Below, piece by piece: positions 9,060-17,322 of a stretch of 64,000 nucleotides of DNA (the stretch's first letter is position 1; each line of letters starts with the position of its first letter). The position numbers and the translations under genes were made by a program. Source of the stretch: Bradyrhizobium diazoefficiens (GTDB lineage Bacteria; Pseudomonadota; Alphaproteobacteria; Rhizobiales; Xanthobacteraceae). The stretch is from the NCBI RefSeq assembly GCF_016616235.1, contig NZ_CP067100.1:5143001-5207000 (forward strand), in the 5' to 3' direction. The notes below the pieces were generated by a model. That model ran no database searches, was not told the origin of the DNA, and saw only the letters and a list, made by a program, of their open reading frames with translations.

Positions 9060-9110
9060 GGACGCTATTTTAAATGGCGAGGCAGGATTTTCCCGGTCCA
9101 GGAGCCAATT

Positions 9111-10532
9111 GTGAGGCAATTTTCGGCATCCCGCTTTTCCCCCGTGGTCACGACCGCTCTCTGGGCACAGCGCCGCTCCTGGCTCATTCCTCGCGTCCTG
9201 AGGCAAGCAGGACTCAGCATGCTCTCGCGTCTTCAGGGGGGTCCTGCACCTGTCGAAGGTTGGAATTCGCCGCTGATCGTCCGCGAGGGAATGATTTCGA
9301 ACAGCGCCCGTCACGCAATTGACTTGAACCAGGCCGCCACGTGCCTCCCCTCACGTATTGATCGGCCAAACCGACCTGACCGACGCCTATCCTGCTTGAT
9401 TTCGACGAGCGTCTTGGACGCCGGCGGTATTGATGAGTTCGTGGCATTTCTTGCTCGGCGGCTGCCCGACAGCGGCATCAGATCCACGGTCATGGTAACG
9501 GAGCCGGCTGCGACCGGAGGGCGCCTCATGCGCGCGCTGCAAGAAGAGGGGATTGAGGTCATCCATAAATCCCCATCTGAAAGCCCCGGGTGGCTCAGGG
9601 AACAACGGCCTGACGTTATCAGCGCTCATGCACCTCCAGACTGGCTGCTCCAGGCGGCCCACGAGCTGGGAATACCGGTGGTCGAGACGTTGCACGCCGC
9701 TCCGACCCCGATAGGGACCAATTGGCAAGCAGAGGAACCGAGAAGTCGCAATATTCGCTTTCTGATTGCCGTAAGCGACCTGGTACGACGGCAATACTTG
9801 CGTGGCAACCCGGCGTTCAGCGCCGATGCGATTCACACGATACCCAACGGTTTCAACTCTACCCATCGGCAGATGACTGACCGAACCGCGGCAAGGAAGT
9901 GGCTGGGTCTTCAAGATGAGTTTCTGTTCGTGTCGCTGGCCCGTCACGTCATGCAGAAGAACGCCTACGGCCTGCTGGTCGCCTTTGCGGAGGTCGCAAA
10001 ATTGTTCCCGCATGCGCATCTTGTCCTGGCGGGTCGCGCGGATGATCCCGTCTATATGAAGCAGCTCCAGCTCCTTCACAGAAAGATCCCCGAGCGCCAT
10101 CGAATCCATATTCGCGACAATCTTTCCAACCCGTCCGCACTGCTCTCAGCGGCCGATTGCTTCGTTCTCAACTCCTTCTTTGAGGGATGGCCCCTCGCCC
10201 CAATGGAGGCTCTTTGCGCAGGCCTCCCCGTTGTGATGAGCGATGTCGGGGGGGCCCGCGAGCAAATTGGTCTGGAAGGAAGACATGGCCACCTCGTGCC
10301 CAATCCCCTGGAAAATCCCGAAACCGTAACATGGGATAGAGTTGCGCGTGAGAGATTCCGGCCTCAGCGCAACAGAGCCGCCCTTGTCTCAGCGATGACT
10401 TCGATCATCGAAAATCGCGAGTATTGGACGGCTTCTCGCGCGGCTCTCGCAAGTGAGGCGAAGGTCCGCTTCAACACAGAGGCGTGTATCCAGCGGTACG
10501 CGCAAGTTCTCGAACAGGCCGTTGCATCCTGA
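9111..10532 (+). CDS. Family 4 glycosyltransferase (GT-B fold)
   Basis: This is a cytoplasmic GT-B glycosyltransferase of up to 473 aa. The N-terminal acceptor domain includes VLDAGGIDEFVAFLARRL and SAHAPPDWLL, and the sugar-nucleotide domain includes HTIPNGFN, FVSLARHVMQKNAYGLLVAF, LVLAGRADDPVY, and the ExxxE-like FFEGWPLAPMEALCAGLPVVMSDVGG. These are hallmark GT4 signatures. The GTG start at 9111 gives about 60 poorly conserved residues ahead of the domain. ATG codons at 9219 or 9291 are alternatives, so the N-terminus is uncertain. The gene lies directly upstream of the Wzy-like polymerase gene on the same strand. Confidence 0.87.
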   Translation: MRQFSASRFSPVVTTALWAQRRSWLIPRVLRQAGLSMLSRLQGGPAPVEGWNSPLIVREGMISNSARHAIDLNQAATCLPSRIDRPNRPDRRLSCLISTSVLDAGGIDEFVAFLARRLPDSGIRSTVMVTEPAATGGRLMRALQEEGIEVIHKSPSESPGWLREQRPDVISAHAPPDWLLQAAHELGIPVVETLHAAPTPIGTNWQAEEPRSRNIRFLIAVSDLVRRQYLRGNPAFSADAIHTIPNGFNSTHRQMTDRTAARKWLGLQDEFLFVSLARHVMQKNAYGLLVAFAEVAKLFPHAHLVLAGRADDPVYMKQLQLLHRKIPERHRIHIRDNLSNPSALLSAADCFVLNSFFEGWPLAPMEALCAGLPVVMSDVGGAREQIGLEGRHGHLVPNPLENPETVTWDRVARERFRPQRNRAALVSAMTSIIENREYWTASRAALASEAKVRFNTEACIQRYAQVLEQAVAS

Positions 10533-10566
10533 TGGCAGCTTATCCAGAACCTTGGACGCGAGAGCA

Positions 10567-11886
10567 ATGAAGTCAACGCTATCCTATTCGGCACCTGTCA
10601 ATCGCGAACAACTGCGGCCGAAGCCTCGAAATAAAGGCGCCATCGCTTGTTACATTGCCCTCCTGGCAATCCTGCTTCCTGGAGGTCTCGTTGCCGTCGA
10701 TGCGGCTGGCGCCAAACTCACGGTCGGCAGGATCGCCGTCTTGATACTGCTCATCCCGGCCCTTTTTAAACTTACAAAGGCTGATCGTCATTTCATAGCA
10801 AGTGACTATCTGGCGGCCTTAACCGGCATCTGGATGGTCGGGGCTGCGGCTCATGTCGGAGGCGACGGCAGCGTGTCATCTGCGGTGGCAGTGTGCCTGG
10901 AGTACGTCGGAGGATACTTTGTAGCCCGAGGGCTGTTTTTCGGACCCGCCGTTTCCACATTCATTCAAGTGCTAAAGAAATTCCTGATCGTCGTCGTGCT
11001 CCTGGCGCTCGCAGACAGCATCACCGGAAGACTTATGGTGCACACAACTCTGGCCGGAATTTTCCACAGCGCCCCCCTGCTACAGCCTGATTTTCGCGCG
11101 GACCTGCTGAGGACTGCATCCACTTTTGACCACCCCATCCTATTCGGCACGTTTTGCACGCTGACCGGCGCATTGCTGATGTCTTACGAGCAGAACCGTG
11201 CAAAGCGAACATTGTGGGTGGGGGTGTGCCTTCTTGGATGCATATTATCAATGTCCTCTGCACCTTTGCTGTCGTTCATCGTTGGCATAGTGGCCTTCAC
11301 ATACGAATGCTTCATGAGGAATTATTCATGGCGCTGGAGCGTGTTCTGGTTTGCCGTTGGGGTGGGCATACTGGCGATCTTCTTCGTTGCCAATCATCCG
11401 ATCGGCTGGATCATCTCCCATCTGACACTCGATCCAGTATCAGGTTACTTCAGGTTGATGATCTGGGATCTGGCTCTAATGAAAATTGACCAAGAACCAT
11501 GGACCGGATTTGCCTTTAACCCATTGCACAACGAAATATTAGACTACACCGTCGATTGCGTGTGGCTGCAGCTGGCGTTGCGCTTCGGCATTCCCATGAT
11601 TGTGCTAGTGGTCCTCACCAACATTGCAGCTATTCTGCCGGCCAGGCGAAACGCCAGCAAGGTCGCTAGCGATCCGCTACATTGGGGATTTACGACCGCG
11701 CTCGTACTGACGATGCTCACCGGCCTGACCGTTCATTATTGGCACTTTCTTTGGATATTCTGGGGTCTTTGTCTGGGGATTCGCGCGTCTCTTCGCGAGG
11801 CATCTATGACCGAATACCGGATGCTCGCGGACGAGCCGATGCCGTTGATGACCTCTGACATTTCCCTACTTCACGCGCGACCATAA
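10567..11886 (+). CDS. Wzy/O-antigen-ligase-like polysaccharide polymerase
   Basis: This 439-aa protein is made of about ten hydrophobic segments with a long loop late in the protein (about residues 285-330, DHPI...GWIISHLTLDPVSGYFRLMIWDLAL), the architecture of Wzy_C/O-antigen ligase family proteins. It would polymerise flipped repeat units at the periplasmic face. The ATG at 10567 begins MKSTLSYSAPVNR; the frame extends 38 codons upstream but that part overlaps the GT4 gene and is not conserved-looking. Together with the Wzx homologue this supports a Wzx/Wzy-dependent pathway. The family is assigned by topology rather than by a strong motif. Confidence 0.75.
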   Translation: MKSTLSYSAPVNREQLRPKPRNKGAIACYIALLAILLPGGLVAVDAAGAKLTVGRIAVLILLIPALFKLTKADRHFIASDYLAALTGIWMVGAAAHVGGDGSVSSAVAVCLEYVGGYFVARGLFFGPAVSTFIQVLKKFLIVVVLLALADSITGRLMVHTTLAGIFHSAPLLQPDFRADLLRTASTFDHPILFGTFCTLTGALLMSYEQNRAKRTLWVGVCLLGCILSMSSAPLLSFIVGIVAFTYECFMRNYSWRWSVFWFAVGVGILAIFFVANHPIGWIISHLTLDPVSGYFRLMIWDLALMKIDQEPWTGFAFNPLHNEILDYTVDCVWLQLALRFGIPMIVLVVLTNIAAILPARRNASKVASDPLHWGFTTALVLTMLTGLTVHYWHFLWIFWGLCLGIRASLREASMTEYRMLADEPMPLMTSDISLLHARP

Positions 11887-11887
11887 G

Positions 11888-11906
11888 CGCGCCTGAATGA
11901 GGCGCG
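11888..11906. terminator. Hairpin in the convergent gap after the polymerase gene
   Basis: A 7-bp perfect stem (CGCGCCT/AGGCGCG) with a 5-nt GAATG loop starts 2 nt after the polymerase stop, in the gap before the convergent GT2 gene. No T-tract follows, so it is a weak candidate terminator or mRNA 3' end stabiliser. Confidence 0.35.
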
Positions 11907-12008
11907 ACGGCCCCTCGTGACGGGCTATGCCCGCAAGCTTCCGTCAAATCGGAGAGAACTGCGCTCGCAGCGCGTCCGCCAGCACAAGGGCCGAGCGGGC
12001 TTTACCAA

Positions 12009-12995
12009 CTACCGCACGATCATCTGCCGTACCCGATCGGCGGCCGGCCGCAGAAGCCGCCACGCACGACGGCCCAAACGCCGTTTGCAAGCCAGAGCCA
12101 ACCACGACGGCGTTCCTTCGACCTTTGGGTCGATTTTCAATGCAGCGTCACAAAGCCGATCGGAAAGTCCCGTTGCGCCTTCGTTGAAGGCACGGCTCGC
12201 ACTTTTCACCGCGTCAAGCGCCAGTTCGTGGACGAACCAGGTCCGAAGCTCATCAACGTTTGCAAGCACGGGAGCGCAACTGCTAAGGAAGACTTCAAAT
12301 GCCTCCTTTCGTTGCGCGAGATCCTGCTCCGGCGAGTACGTCGTTGACATGTTGGCCGTATGCCGTCGATAAATAGCCTGAGCCTGGTCAATAAATCCGA
12401 CCTCGGCGTACGCTGCAAATCGCAACCACATGCCCATGTCCCCACTGTGCGTCAGTTGCGCTGAATATCCGCCTACCTTTTTCTGTAGGCTCGTCCGAAC
12501 CATGACTGTAGGCGCGAGCACGATGTTCTTGGCACGGCTGAGATGGATGAACTCAAGTCCGGATAATATCCGTGTTCCCCGCCCCAAACCTGGGGGAGCA
12601 GCGACGTCTTCCCTTCGATCATCCTGTTGTACGATCGCTCGACCAAAAACGAGACCGACAGACGGGTGATCATCCATCAGGCGGGCTGATCTCGCGAGGG
12701 CACCAGGCAACAGACAGTCATCCGCAGAAAGCAGCACCATGTAGTCGGCCGCCGCCCAGGCGATTCCTTCGTTGAACGTTGCGATGTGCCCCCGATTGGA
12801 TGCGTGTTTGAGAACGTTGACCCGCGAGTCCTCGCGAGCCAACTCTTGCGCAACTTCAGCCGTGTTGTCTGGTGACGCGTCGTCGATAATCAGCACGCGC
12901 GACGTCACCCCGGATTGCGTCAGAACAGTTTGGACGCAATCTCTTAGAAAATGCCCATACCGATAGCAGGGGATGATGACATCTATGGAGCTCAC
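12009..12995 (-). CDS. Family 2 glycosyltransferase
   Basis: This 328-aa GT-A glycosyltransferase has IDVIIPCYRYGHFLRDCVQTVL, VLIIDDASPDNTAEVAQELA, NRGHIATFNEGIAWAAADYMVLLSADD and HSGDMGMWLRFAAYAEV, the usual GT2 donor and metal-binding motifs. The chosen start is the GTG at 12995-12993, which overlaps the upstream methyltransferase stop as GTGA and has a strong GGAGG 8 nt ahead. An ATG 14 codons earlier would sit inside the methyltransferase gene and has no such site. It is the last gene of the 12-gene minus-strand operon. Donor and acceptor are unknown. Confidence 0.87.
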   Translation of the reverse strand: MSSIDVIIPCYRYGHFLRDCVQTVLTQSGVTSRVLIIDDASPDNTAEVAQELAREDSRVNVLKHASNRGHIATFNEGIAWAAADYMVLLSADDCLLPGALARSARLMDDHPSVGLVFGRAIVQQDDRREDVAAPPGLGRGTRILSGLEFIHLSRAKNIVLAPTVMVRTSLQKKVGGYSAQLTHSGDMGMWLRFAAYAEVGFIDQAQAIYRRHTANMSTTYSPEQDLAQRKEAFEVFLSSCAPVLANVDELRTWFVHELALDAVKSASRAFNEGATGLSDRLCDAALKIDPKVEGTPSWLALACKRRLGRRAWRLLRPAADRVRQMIVR

Positions 12996-13723
12996 CGGCG
13001 TCCCTCCGTTGCGCGCACGTGGTCTGCTCTCCTCCAACCGATCTTGGGTTGTGCCGGGGCATCGCCGCGTCGTTGCCCGGCCATGATATATTGCTTGACC
13101 AGGTGGTGACGAAGGACTCCGAGTGAGAGACAGTCAATCAGCTTCGATTTTGGTCCTTCGATGCCCGCAAGCAAACCATCTGTGACAATCAGATCAGCAT
13201 CGTTCAGAAGTTCGACGGCCGTTCCTTCGACAAAGAACCTCAAATGCGTACGGTCAAGAATCCCGGAATCCCGATATGTAAATTTCCGCCGGAAGAGCAG
13301 CGGCAGCGCTACACTCAAATGCGCGACGTTCGGCACCGAAACGATGATGCGGCCGCCCTCCGTTAGAAGCCCGCTGATCGATCGAAGTGTCCTCCCGGGA
13401 TCCGGCAGGTGCTCTAGTACATCAAGAAGTAAGACGAGGTCGAACTGGCCCAGGTCGGATGCACAATCATCGATATTGCCGATAACGGCGATATCCGCGT
13501 TTTCCTCCAACTCTTCCTTCAGCTCGCGGTTGACCTCGACCCCCACGGTCGTGACGTTCGGATAGATCGATCTCAGCCAACGCAGCGTGTAACCGCCGCC
13601 CGGCCCGACCTCCAAGATCCTCGATGCTCCATCTGGCAAGAGCGATCTAATTTCTTCGCGTGAATGCCTGTAGTATTCGGTACGTTCCGAGTCACAAGCG
13701 CGACCGTCTCTTCGATTTGTCAT
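12992..13723 (-). CDS. Class I SAM-dependent methyltransferase
   Basis: This 243-aa protein has motif I RILEVGPGGGYTLRWL at about 35-50, the acidic strand-2 residue in VGVEVNRELKE, and FDLVLLLDVLEHLPDPGRTLRSISGLLTEGGRIIVSVPN, the standard Methyltransf_23/11 profile. The block SGILDRTHLRFF recurs in methyltransferases linked to O-antigen and EPS loci. Its ATG overlaps the stop of the upstream fusion gene by 4 nt (ATGA) and its own stop overlaps the GTG of the GT2. It probably methylates a sugar or caps a glycan chain. Confidence 0.87.
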   Translation of the reverse strand: MTNRRDGRACDSERTEYYRHSREEIRSLLPDGASRILEVGPGGGYTLRWLRSIYPNVTTVGVEVNRELKEELEENADIAVIGNIDDCASDLGQFDLVLLLDVLEHLPDPGRTLRSISGLLTEGGRIIVSVPNVAHLSVALPLLFRRKFTYRDSGILDRTHLRFFVEGTAVELLNDADLIVTDGLLAGIEGPKSKLIDCLSLGVLRHHLVKQYIMAGQRRGDAPAQPKIGWRRADHVRATEGRR

Positions 13724-15171
13724 AGCGGCTCGCCCGCGTTTCCACCGTTTCTCGTCGAACCTCTGCGTTCATTCGGATCATCCACTCTCTTTGCCAGAGC
13801 GACGACATCCGCGGCAAAAAGGGAGAACAAACGATTTTGCTTGGATCCGTTGGCTCGGGTCGAAGCGACTTTCGATGTCCTCTCCATCGAGAGTCCCGAC
13901 TCGGCACACCAGCGTCGGATTACCGAGGTCGATGTATTGTGAATTCTCGTCGTTTCAAAGCTAAGCCGACCATGGCGCAGCCCACTGCCGCCCTTCCGCC
14001 GCCACCGATAACGGACATACGGCCTGTTCGGTGCCGTAATGAGGATTGCCCCTCCTGGCGAGAGAGCATCGGCAAACAGTCTTAGCAAATGCTCAGGACG
14101 ATGAACGAATTGCAAAACGTTGAGAAACAAGATGCAGTCAAATCTCATTGGGCCAATCTTTGCCCGAGCGGTATCGAAATCTCCTGACACCACCTGAAGC
14201 CCACGTGCGGCCGATTCGCTGCTTATGACGTCATCAAGCGGTACCGCTACCACCCGTTTTCCGGTCTCGAGCAACCGAAGTTCGTTAGCGCCGGAAGCTG
14301 ACCCGATCGACAGGATCCGTTCGGCACTCCTGGGGATCAGGCTCAAGACGTCGTTTCTGATCGGTTCATAGTAATCCTTCGAATACATCTTGTGCCACAA
14401 GCTGGTCTCGGTATTCAGCAGCGAACAACGCTTTTGCTCCTGAGAGGCGATCTGCAACAACGCCGATATTTGAGAGCCTAGTTCGTGTTGGTCGACACCA
14501 AAACGGCCGATATACTTGTTCGGCAAATGATGCACCCAGAATTGCTCTACGTGCGAGACGGCAATGAGTCTTCTGAACCCGCATTGGGTATACGGGTCAG
14601 TGGCGGCGCTGCAGAGAAGATCGTACTCTCCCTCGTGCGGTTCTACCAGGAAGCCGCCTGAAGCAATCGCTTTCGCCAGCTGTTGCCGGGTTAGTATGTA
14701 GCAGGCTGAGTGTTCGTTCGTGAAATGGGCGAGCGTATAGCTCCCCCTAACTCTGACCGATTCACAATCCCAGCGGAAATGACCATGCACCTCGGGAAAG
14801 TTGCGCTCACCATTCGGACCATATTCAACCCGCAAGAATCCGGCGATCTCGTCTTCGTTCAGGTCAGACTCAACGTCCAGAAACGCGCGGATATTCTCTT
14901 CGGTTATTAGAATGTCGTCTTCTGAGTAGATGAACAGATCGTACAAATTGAGCCGCTCGAGGAACAGCTTCTTGTGCAGAAACGGGAGAGACCAGGGATC
15001 TTTGGTTGGGAGTCCGACGAGACACTCGACAGCGGGCGGAACGGCCTTTTCGATATTTGAGAGAACCACCACGTCGACATCGAACTTCATGGATCGGTAT
15101 TCATTGATCACCCGATCCAAGTACCGGTCATTTGCATGGCCGTAGCTGGCGATTGCGACCAGGATTCTCAT
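13720..15171 (-). CDS. Two-domain protein: glycosyltransferase-like N-terminus fused to a methyltransferase-like C-terminus
   Basis: This is a 483-aa protein. Residues 1-240 look like a GT-A-type domain: MRILVAIASYGHANDRYLDRV, then FIYSEDDILITEENIRAFL with an acidic DxD-like cluster, and a later LVEPHEGEYDLLCSAATDPYTQCGF region. Residues from about 275 form a class I methyltransferase domain (RILSIGSASGANELRLLE, FDCILFLNVLQFVHRPEHLLRLFADALSPGGAILITAPN). The gene is 16 nt downstream of the aminotransferase gene and overlaps the next methyltransferase by 4 nt. Such a fusion could add and modify a terminal sugar. The N-terminal assignment is weaker than the C-terminal one. Confidence 0.75.
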   Translation of the reverse strand: MRILVAIASYGHANDRYLDRVINEYRSMKFDVDVVVLSNIEKAVPPAVECLVGLPTKDPWSLPFLHKKLFLERLNLYDLFIYSEDDILITEENIRAFLDVESDLNEDEIAGFLRVEYGPNGERNFPEVHGHFRWDCESVRVRGSYTLAHFTNEHSACYILTRQQLAKAIASGGFLVEPHEGEYDLLCSAATDPYTQCGFRRLIAVSHVEQFWVHHLPNKYIGRFGVDQHELGSQISALLQIASQEQKRCSLLNTETSLWHKMYSKDYYEPIRNDVLSLIPRSAERILSIGSASGANELRLLETGKRVVAVPLDDVISSESAARGLQVVSGDFDTARAKIGPMRFDCILFLNVLQFVHRPEHLLRLFADALSPGGAILITAPNRPYVRYRWRRKGGSGLRHGRLSFETTRIHNTSTSVIRRWCAESGLSMERTSKVASTRANGSKQNRLFSLFAADVVALAKRVDDPNERRGSTRNGGNAGEPL

Positions 15172-15187
15172 AGATGTGCCGCACTCA

Positions 15188-16327
15188 TCATTTGGCTATC
15201 TCGGCTTTCAGCGCCGCGACAACGCTCAGCAGGTCCGCATCCGTCATCTGCGCGTAGAGGGGCAGCAAGATCGACCTGTCTTGCGCAAGTTCAGATTGAC
15301 GAAGGTCGTGCCGTTGCCTCGTCTCGGCGTAAGGCTGCTCTCGGTGCGAGCACATGATCCCGCGGCGGCTCGCGATTCCCTTGTCGAGGAGGTTTTGCAT
15401 GACGATGCGCTGGTCGAGGCGGTCTGGGAGACGCACGCAATAGCTCTGCCAGTTCGATCTGGCCCAACTCGCTTCCGTGGGCAATCGCAGCCCTTCCAGA
15501 TTGCCGAGTAGCTCGGAATACTTGGCCGCCACCGAGCGGCGCCGCGTCACCAGTTCCGGCAGCCGCTCGAGCTGTTTGCGCCCGATCGCAGCCTGCATAT
15601 CGGTCATTCGATAGTTGTAGCCGACGAGGACGTATTCCTCGAAAATGACACGCTGCGACCCGTGACGCACGATATCCGGAACGCTCATACCATGCTGGCG
15701 CAGCAGCCTGAACTTGCGATCGAGCTCGGCGTCCGCGGTGGTGAGCATTCCACCCTCGCCTGTCGTGATCACCTTTCGCGGGTGAAAGGAAAAGCAGGCA
15801 ATGTCTCCATGCGGCTTGCCGATCGGTTCCCATACGTCGTTCATCCGGATCTGCGATCCGGCGGCACAGGCCGCATCCTCGATCACGGCGATGCCGTGGC
15901 GCCGCGCCACGGCCATGAGCGCGGCCATATCACACGGCATGCCCATCTGATGAACCACGATGATCGCACGCGTGCGCTCGGTGATGGCTTCGGCCAGCCG
16001 GGCGCAATCCAGGTTGTATGTCTCCGGATCAATATCGATGAAAACCGGAGTGGCGCCCTGGTATCGGATGACGTTGGCGGTCGCGATAAAGGAGTGGCTG
16101 ACCGTGATCACTTCGTCGCCGGCGCCGACGTCCAATGCCGCCAAGGCGAGCTGCAGGGCGGTCGTGCAATTCGCGACGGCGCAGGCGTGCGGAGCGCCGA
16201 CAAGTGCGGCGAACTCGCGCTCGAACGCGGCCACCTGCGGACCTTGCGACACCCAGCCCGACAGCACGGCCGCGCGCGCAGCGTCAGCCTCTTCGTCCGC
16301 AAGCAGCGGCGTCGCGATCGGGATCAC
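15188..16327 (-). CDS. DegT/DnrJ/EryC1/StrS sugar aminotransferase (second copy)
   Basis: This 379-aa PLP enzyme transfers an amino group to a keto-sugar nucleotide. Key sites are the PLP-binding VIEDAACAAGS (Asp151) and the Schiff-base lysine in SFHPRKVITTGEGG (Lys185). The start is taken as the GTG at 16327, which overlaps the upstream epimerase stop as GTGA. It gives MIPIATPLLADEEADA, the usual beginning of this family, whereas an upstream in-frame ATG at 16381 adds 18 unlike residues. It follows the SDR gene directly, so it likely aminates that enzyme's product. The exact sugar cannot be told from sequence. Confidence 0.9.
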   Translation of the reverse strand: MIPIATPLLADEEADAARAAVLSGWVSQGPQVAAFEREFAALVGAPHACAVANCTTALQLALAALDVGAGDEVITVSHSFIATANVIRYQGATPVFIDIDPETYNLDCARLAEAITERTRAIIVVHQMGMPCDMAALMAVARRHGIAVIEDAACAAGSQIRMNDVWEPIGKPHGDIACFSFHPRKVITTGEGGMLTTADAELDRKFRLLRQHGMSVPDIVRHGSQRVIFEEYVLVGYNYRMTDMQAAIGRKQLERLPELVTRRRSVAAKYSELLGNLEGLRLPTEASWARSNWQSYCVRLPDRLDQRIVMQNLLDKGIASRRGIMCSHREQPYAETRQRHDLRQSELAQDRSILLPLYAQMTDADLLSVVAALKAEIAK

Positions 16328-17322
16328 GATGCCGCCGCCTGCCGCTGATCCGAAGCGAGCTCGCGTTCGGATCGCCACCATTTCACGAGATCGGCGAGGC
16401 CCTGCTCGAGCGAAACCGTAGTGCGGAAACCCAGCAAACGCTCCGCCTTGCCCGTCGATGCCAGCCGTCGCGGCACCGGATTGACCGACCGTTCCGGGGC
16501 GAATTCGGGCGTCAGGCCGCGGCGTCCCATCACAGTCGCAAGCGCCGTAGCCAGCTCCGTCAGGCTGGTTTCTGTGCCGCTTCCAACGTTGAAGACCTCA
16601 TCGGTGATCTTTGACCTGGCCGCAAGGATGTTGGCCCGCGCGATGTCGCGGACGTGGACGAAATCCATGGACTGACGGCCGTCACCAAAGATAATGGGAG
16701 GCAATCCGGCTTCGAGCCGCTCCATCCAGCGGATCAGGACCTCGGTGTACCGTCCGTGGATGTCCATCCGGCTGCCGTAGACGTTGAAATACCGGAATGC
16801 CACATAGTCGAGGCCGCTTACATCGTTGAAGGCCCGCAGCAGCCCTTCGTTGAACGCCTTGGCGGCGCCATAGAGAGTTCGGTTGTTGTACGGATTCTGC
16901 CGCTCGGTCGTCGGAAACTCCTCGGCCATGCCATAGACGGATGCCGAGGACGCCGCGATGATCTTCTCAATATCGTGCTTGATGCACAGCTCCAGCAGGT
17001 CGTAGGTGGCATCCACCATGACCTCCTTGGCGAGGCGCGGTTCGGCCGCACAATGCGTGATGCGGAGCGCAGCCTGGTGGAACACGATGTCGGCCGCCTT
17101 GACCAATGCTTCCATCAGCTTGCGATCGCGAATGTCGCCATGAACCAGCCTCACCGGCCCACGCCCGAGCGCGCGCCGGAGATTTTCAGGCCGGCCTCTG
17201 ACCATATTGTCGAGGGCAACGATTTCGATGCAGCCCTCGTCGCAGAGCAGATCAACGATGTGGGAGCCGATGAATCCCGCCCCACCGGTGACCAGAACGC
17301 GTTTACCCTTGAGATCAATCAA
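16324..17322 (-). CDS. NAD-dependent nucleotide-sugar epimerase/dehydratase (extended SDR)
   Basis: This 332-aa extended SDR has a GGAGFIGSH nucleotide-binding loop at about 13-21 and the catalytic Ser125/126-Tyr151-Lys155 arrangement (SSASVYG, YGAAK). The FGDGRQSMDFVHVRDIARAN motif is that of UDP-glucose 4-epimerase and UDP-GlcNAc epimerase relatives. I take the start as TTG at 17322, which overlaps the upstream aminotransferase stop (TTGA) with AGGAG 6 nt before it. It yields MIDLKGKRVLVTGG. An ATG at 17346 in the same frame is the alternative. It sits between two DegT aminotransferases, so it probably prepares a keto or epimerised sugar for the second. Confidence 0.88.
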   Translation of the reverse strand: MIDLKGKRVLVTGGAGFIGSHIVDLLCDEGCIEIVALDNMVRGRPENLRRALGRGPVRLVHGDIRDRKLMEALVKAADIVFHQAALRITHCAAEPRLAKEVMVDATYDLLELCIKHDIEKIIAASSASVYGMAEEFPTTERQNPYNNRTLYGAAKAFNEGLLRAFNDVSGLDYVAFRYFNVYGSRMDIHGRYTEVLIRWMERLEAGLPPIIFGDGRQSMDFVHVRDIARANILAARSKITDEVFNVGSGTETSLTELATALATVMGRRGLTPEFAPERSVNPVPRRLASTGKAERLLGFRTTVSLEQGLADLVKWWRSERELASDQRQAAAS

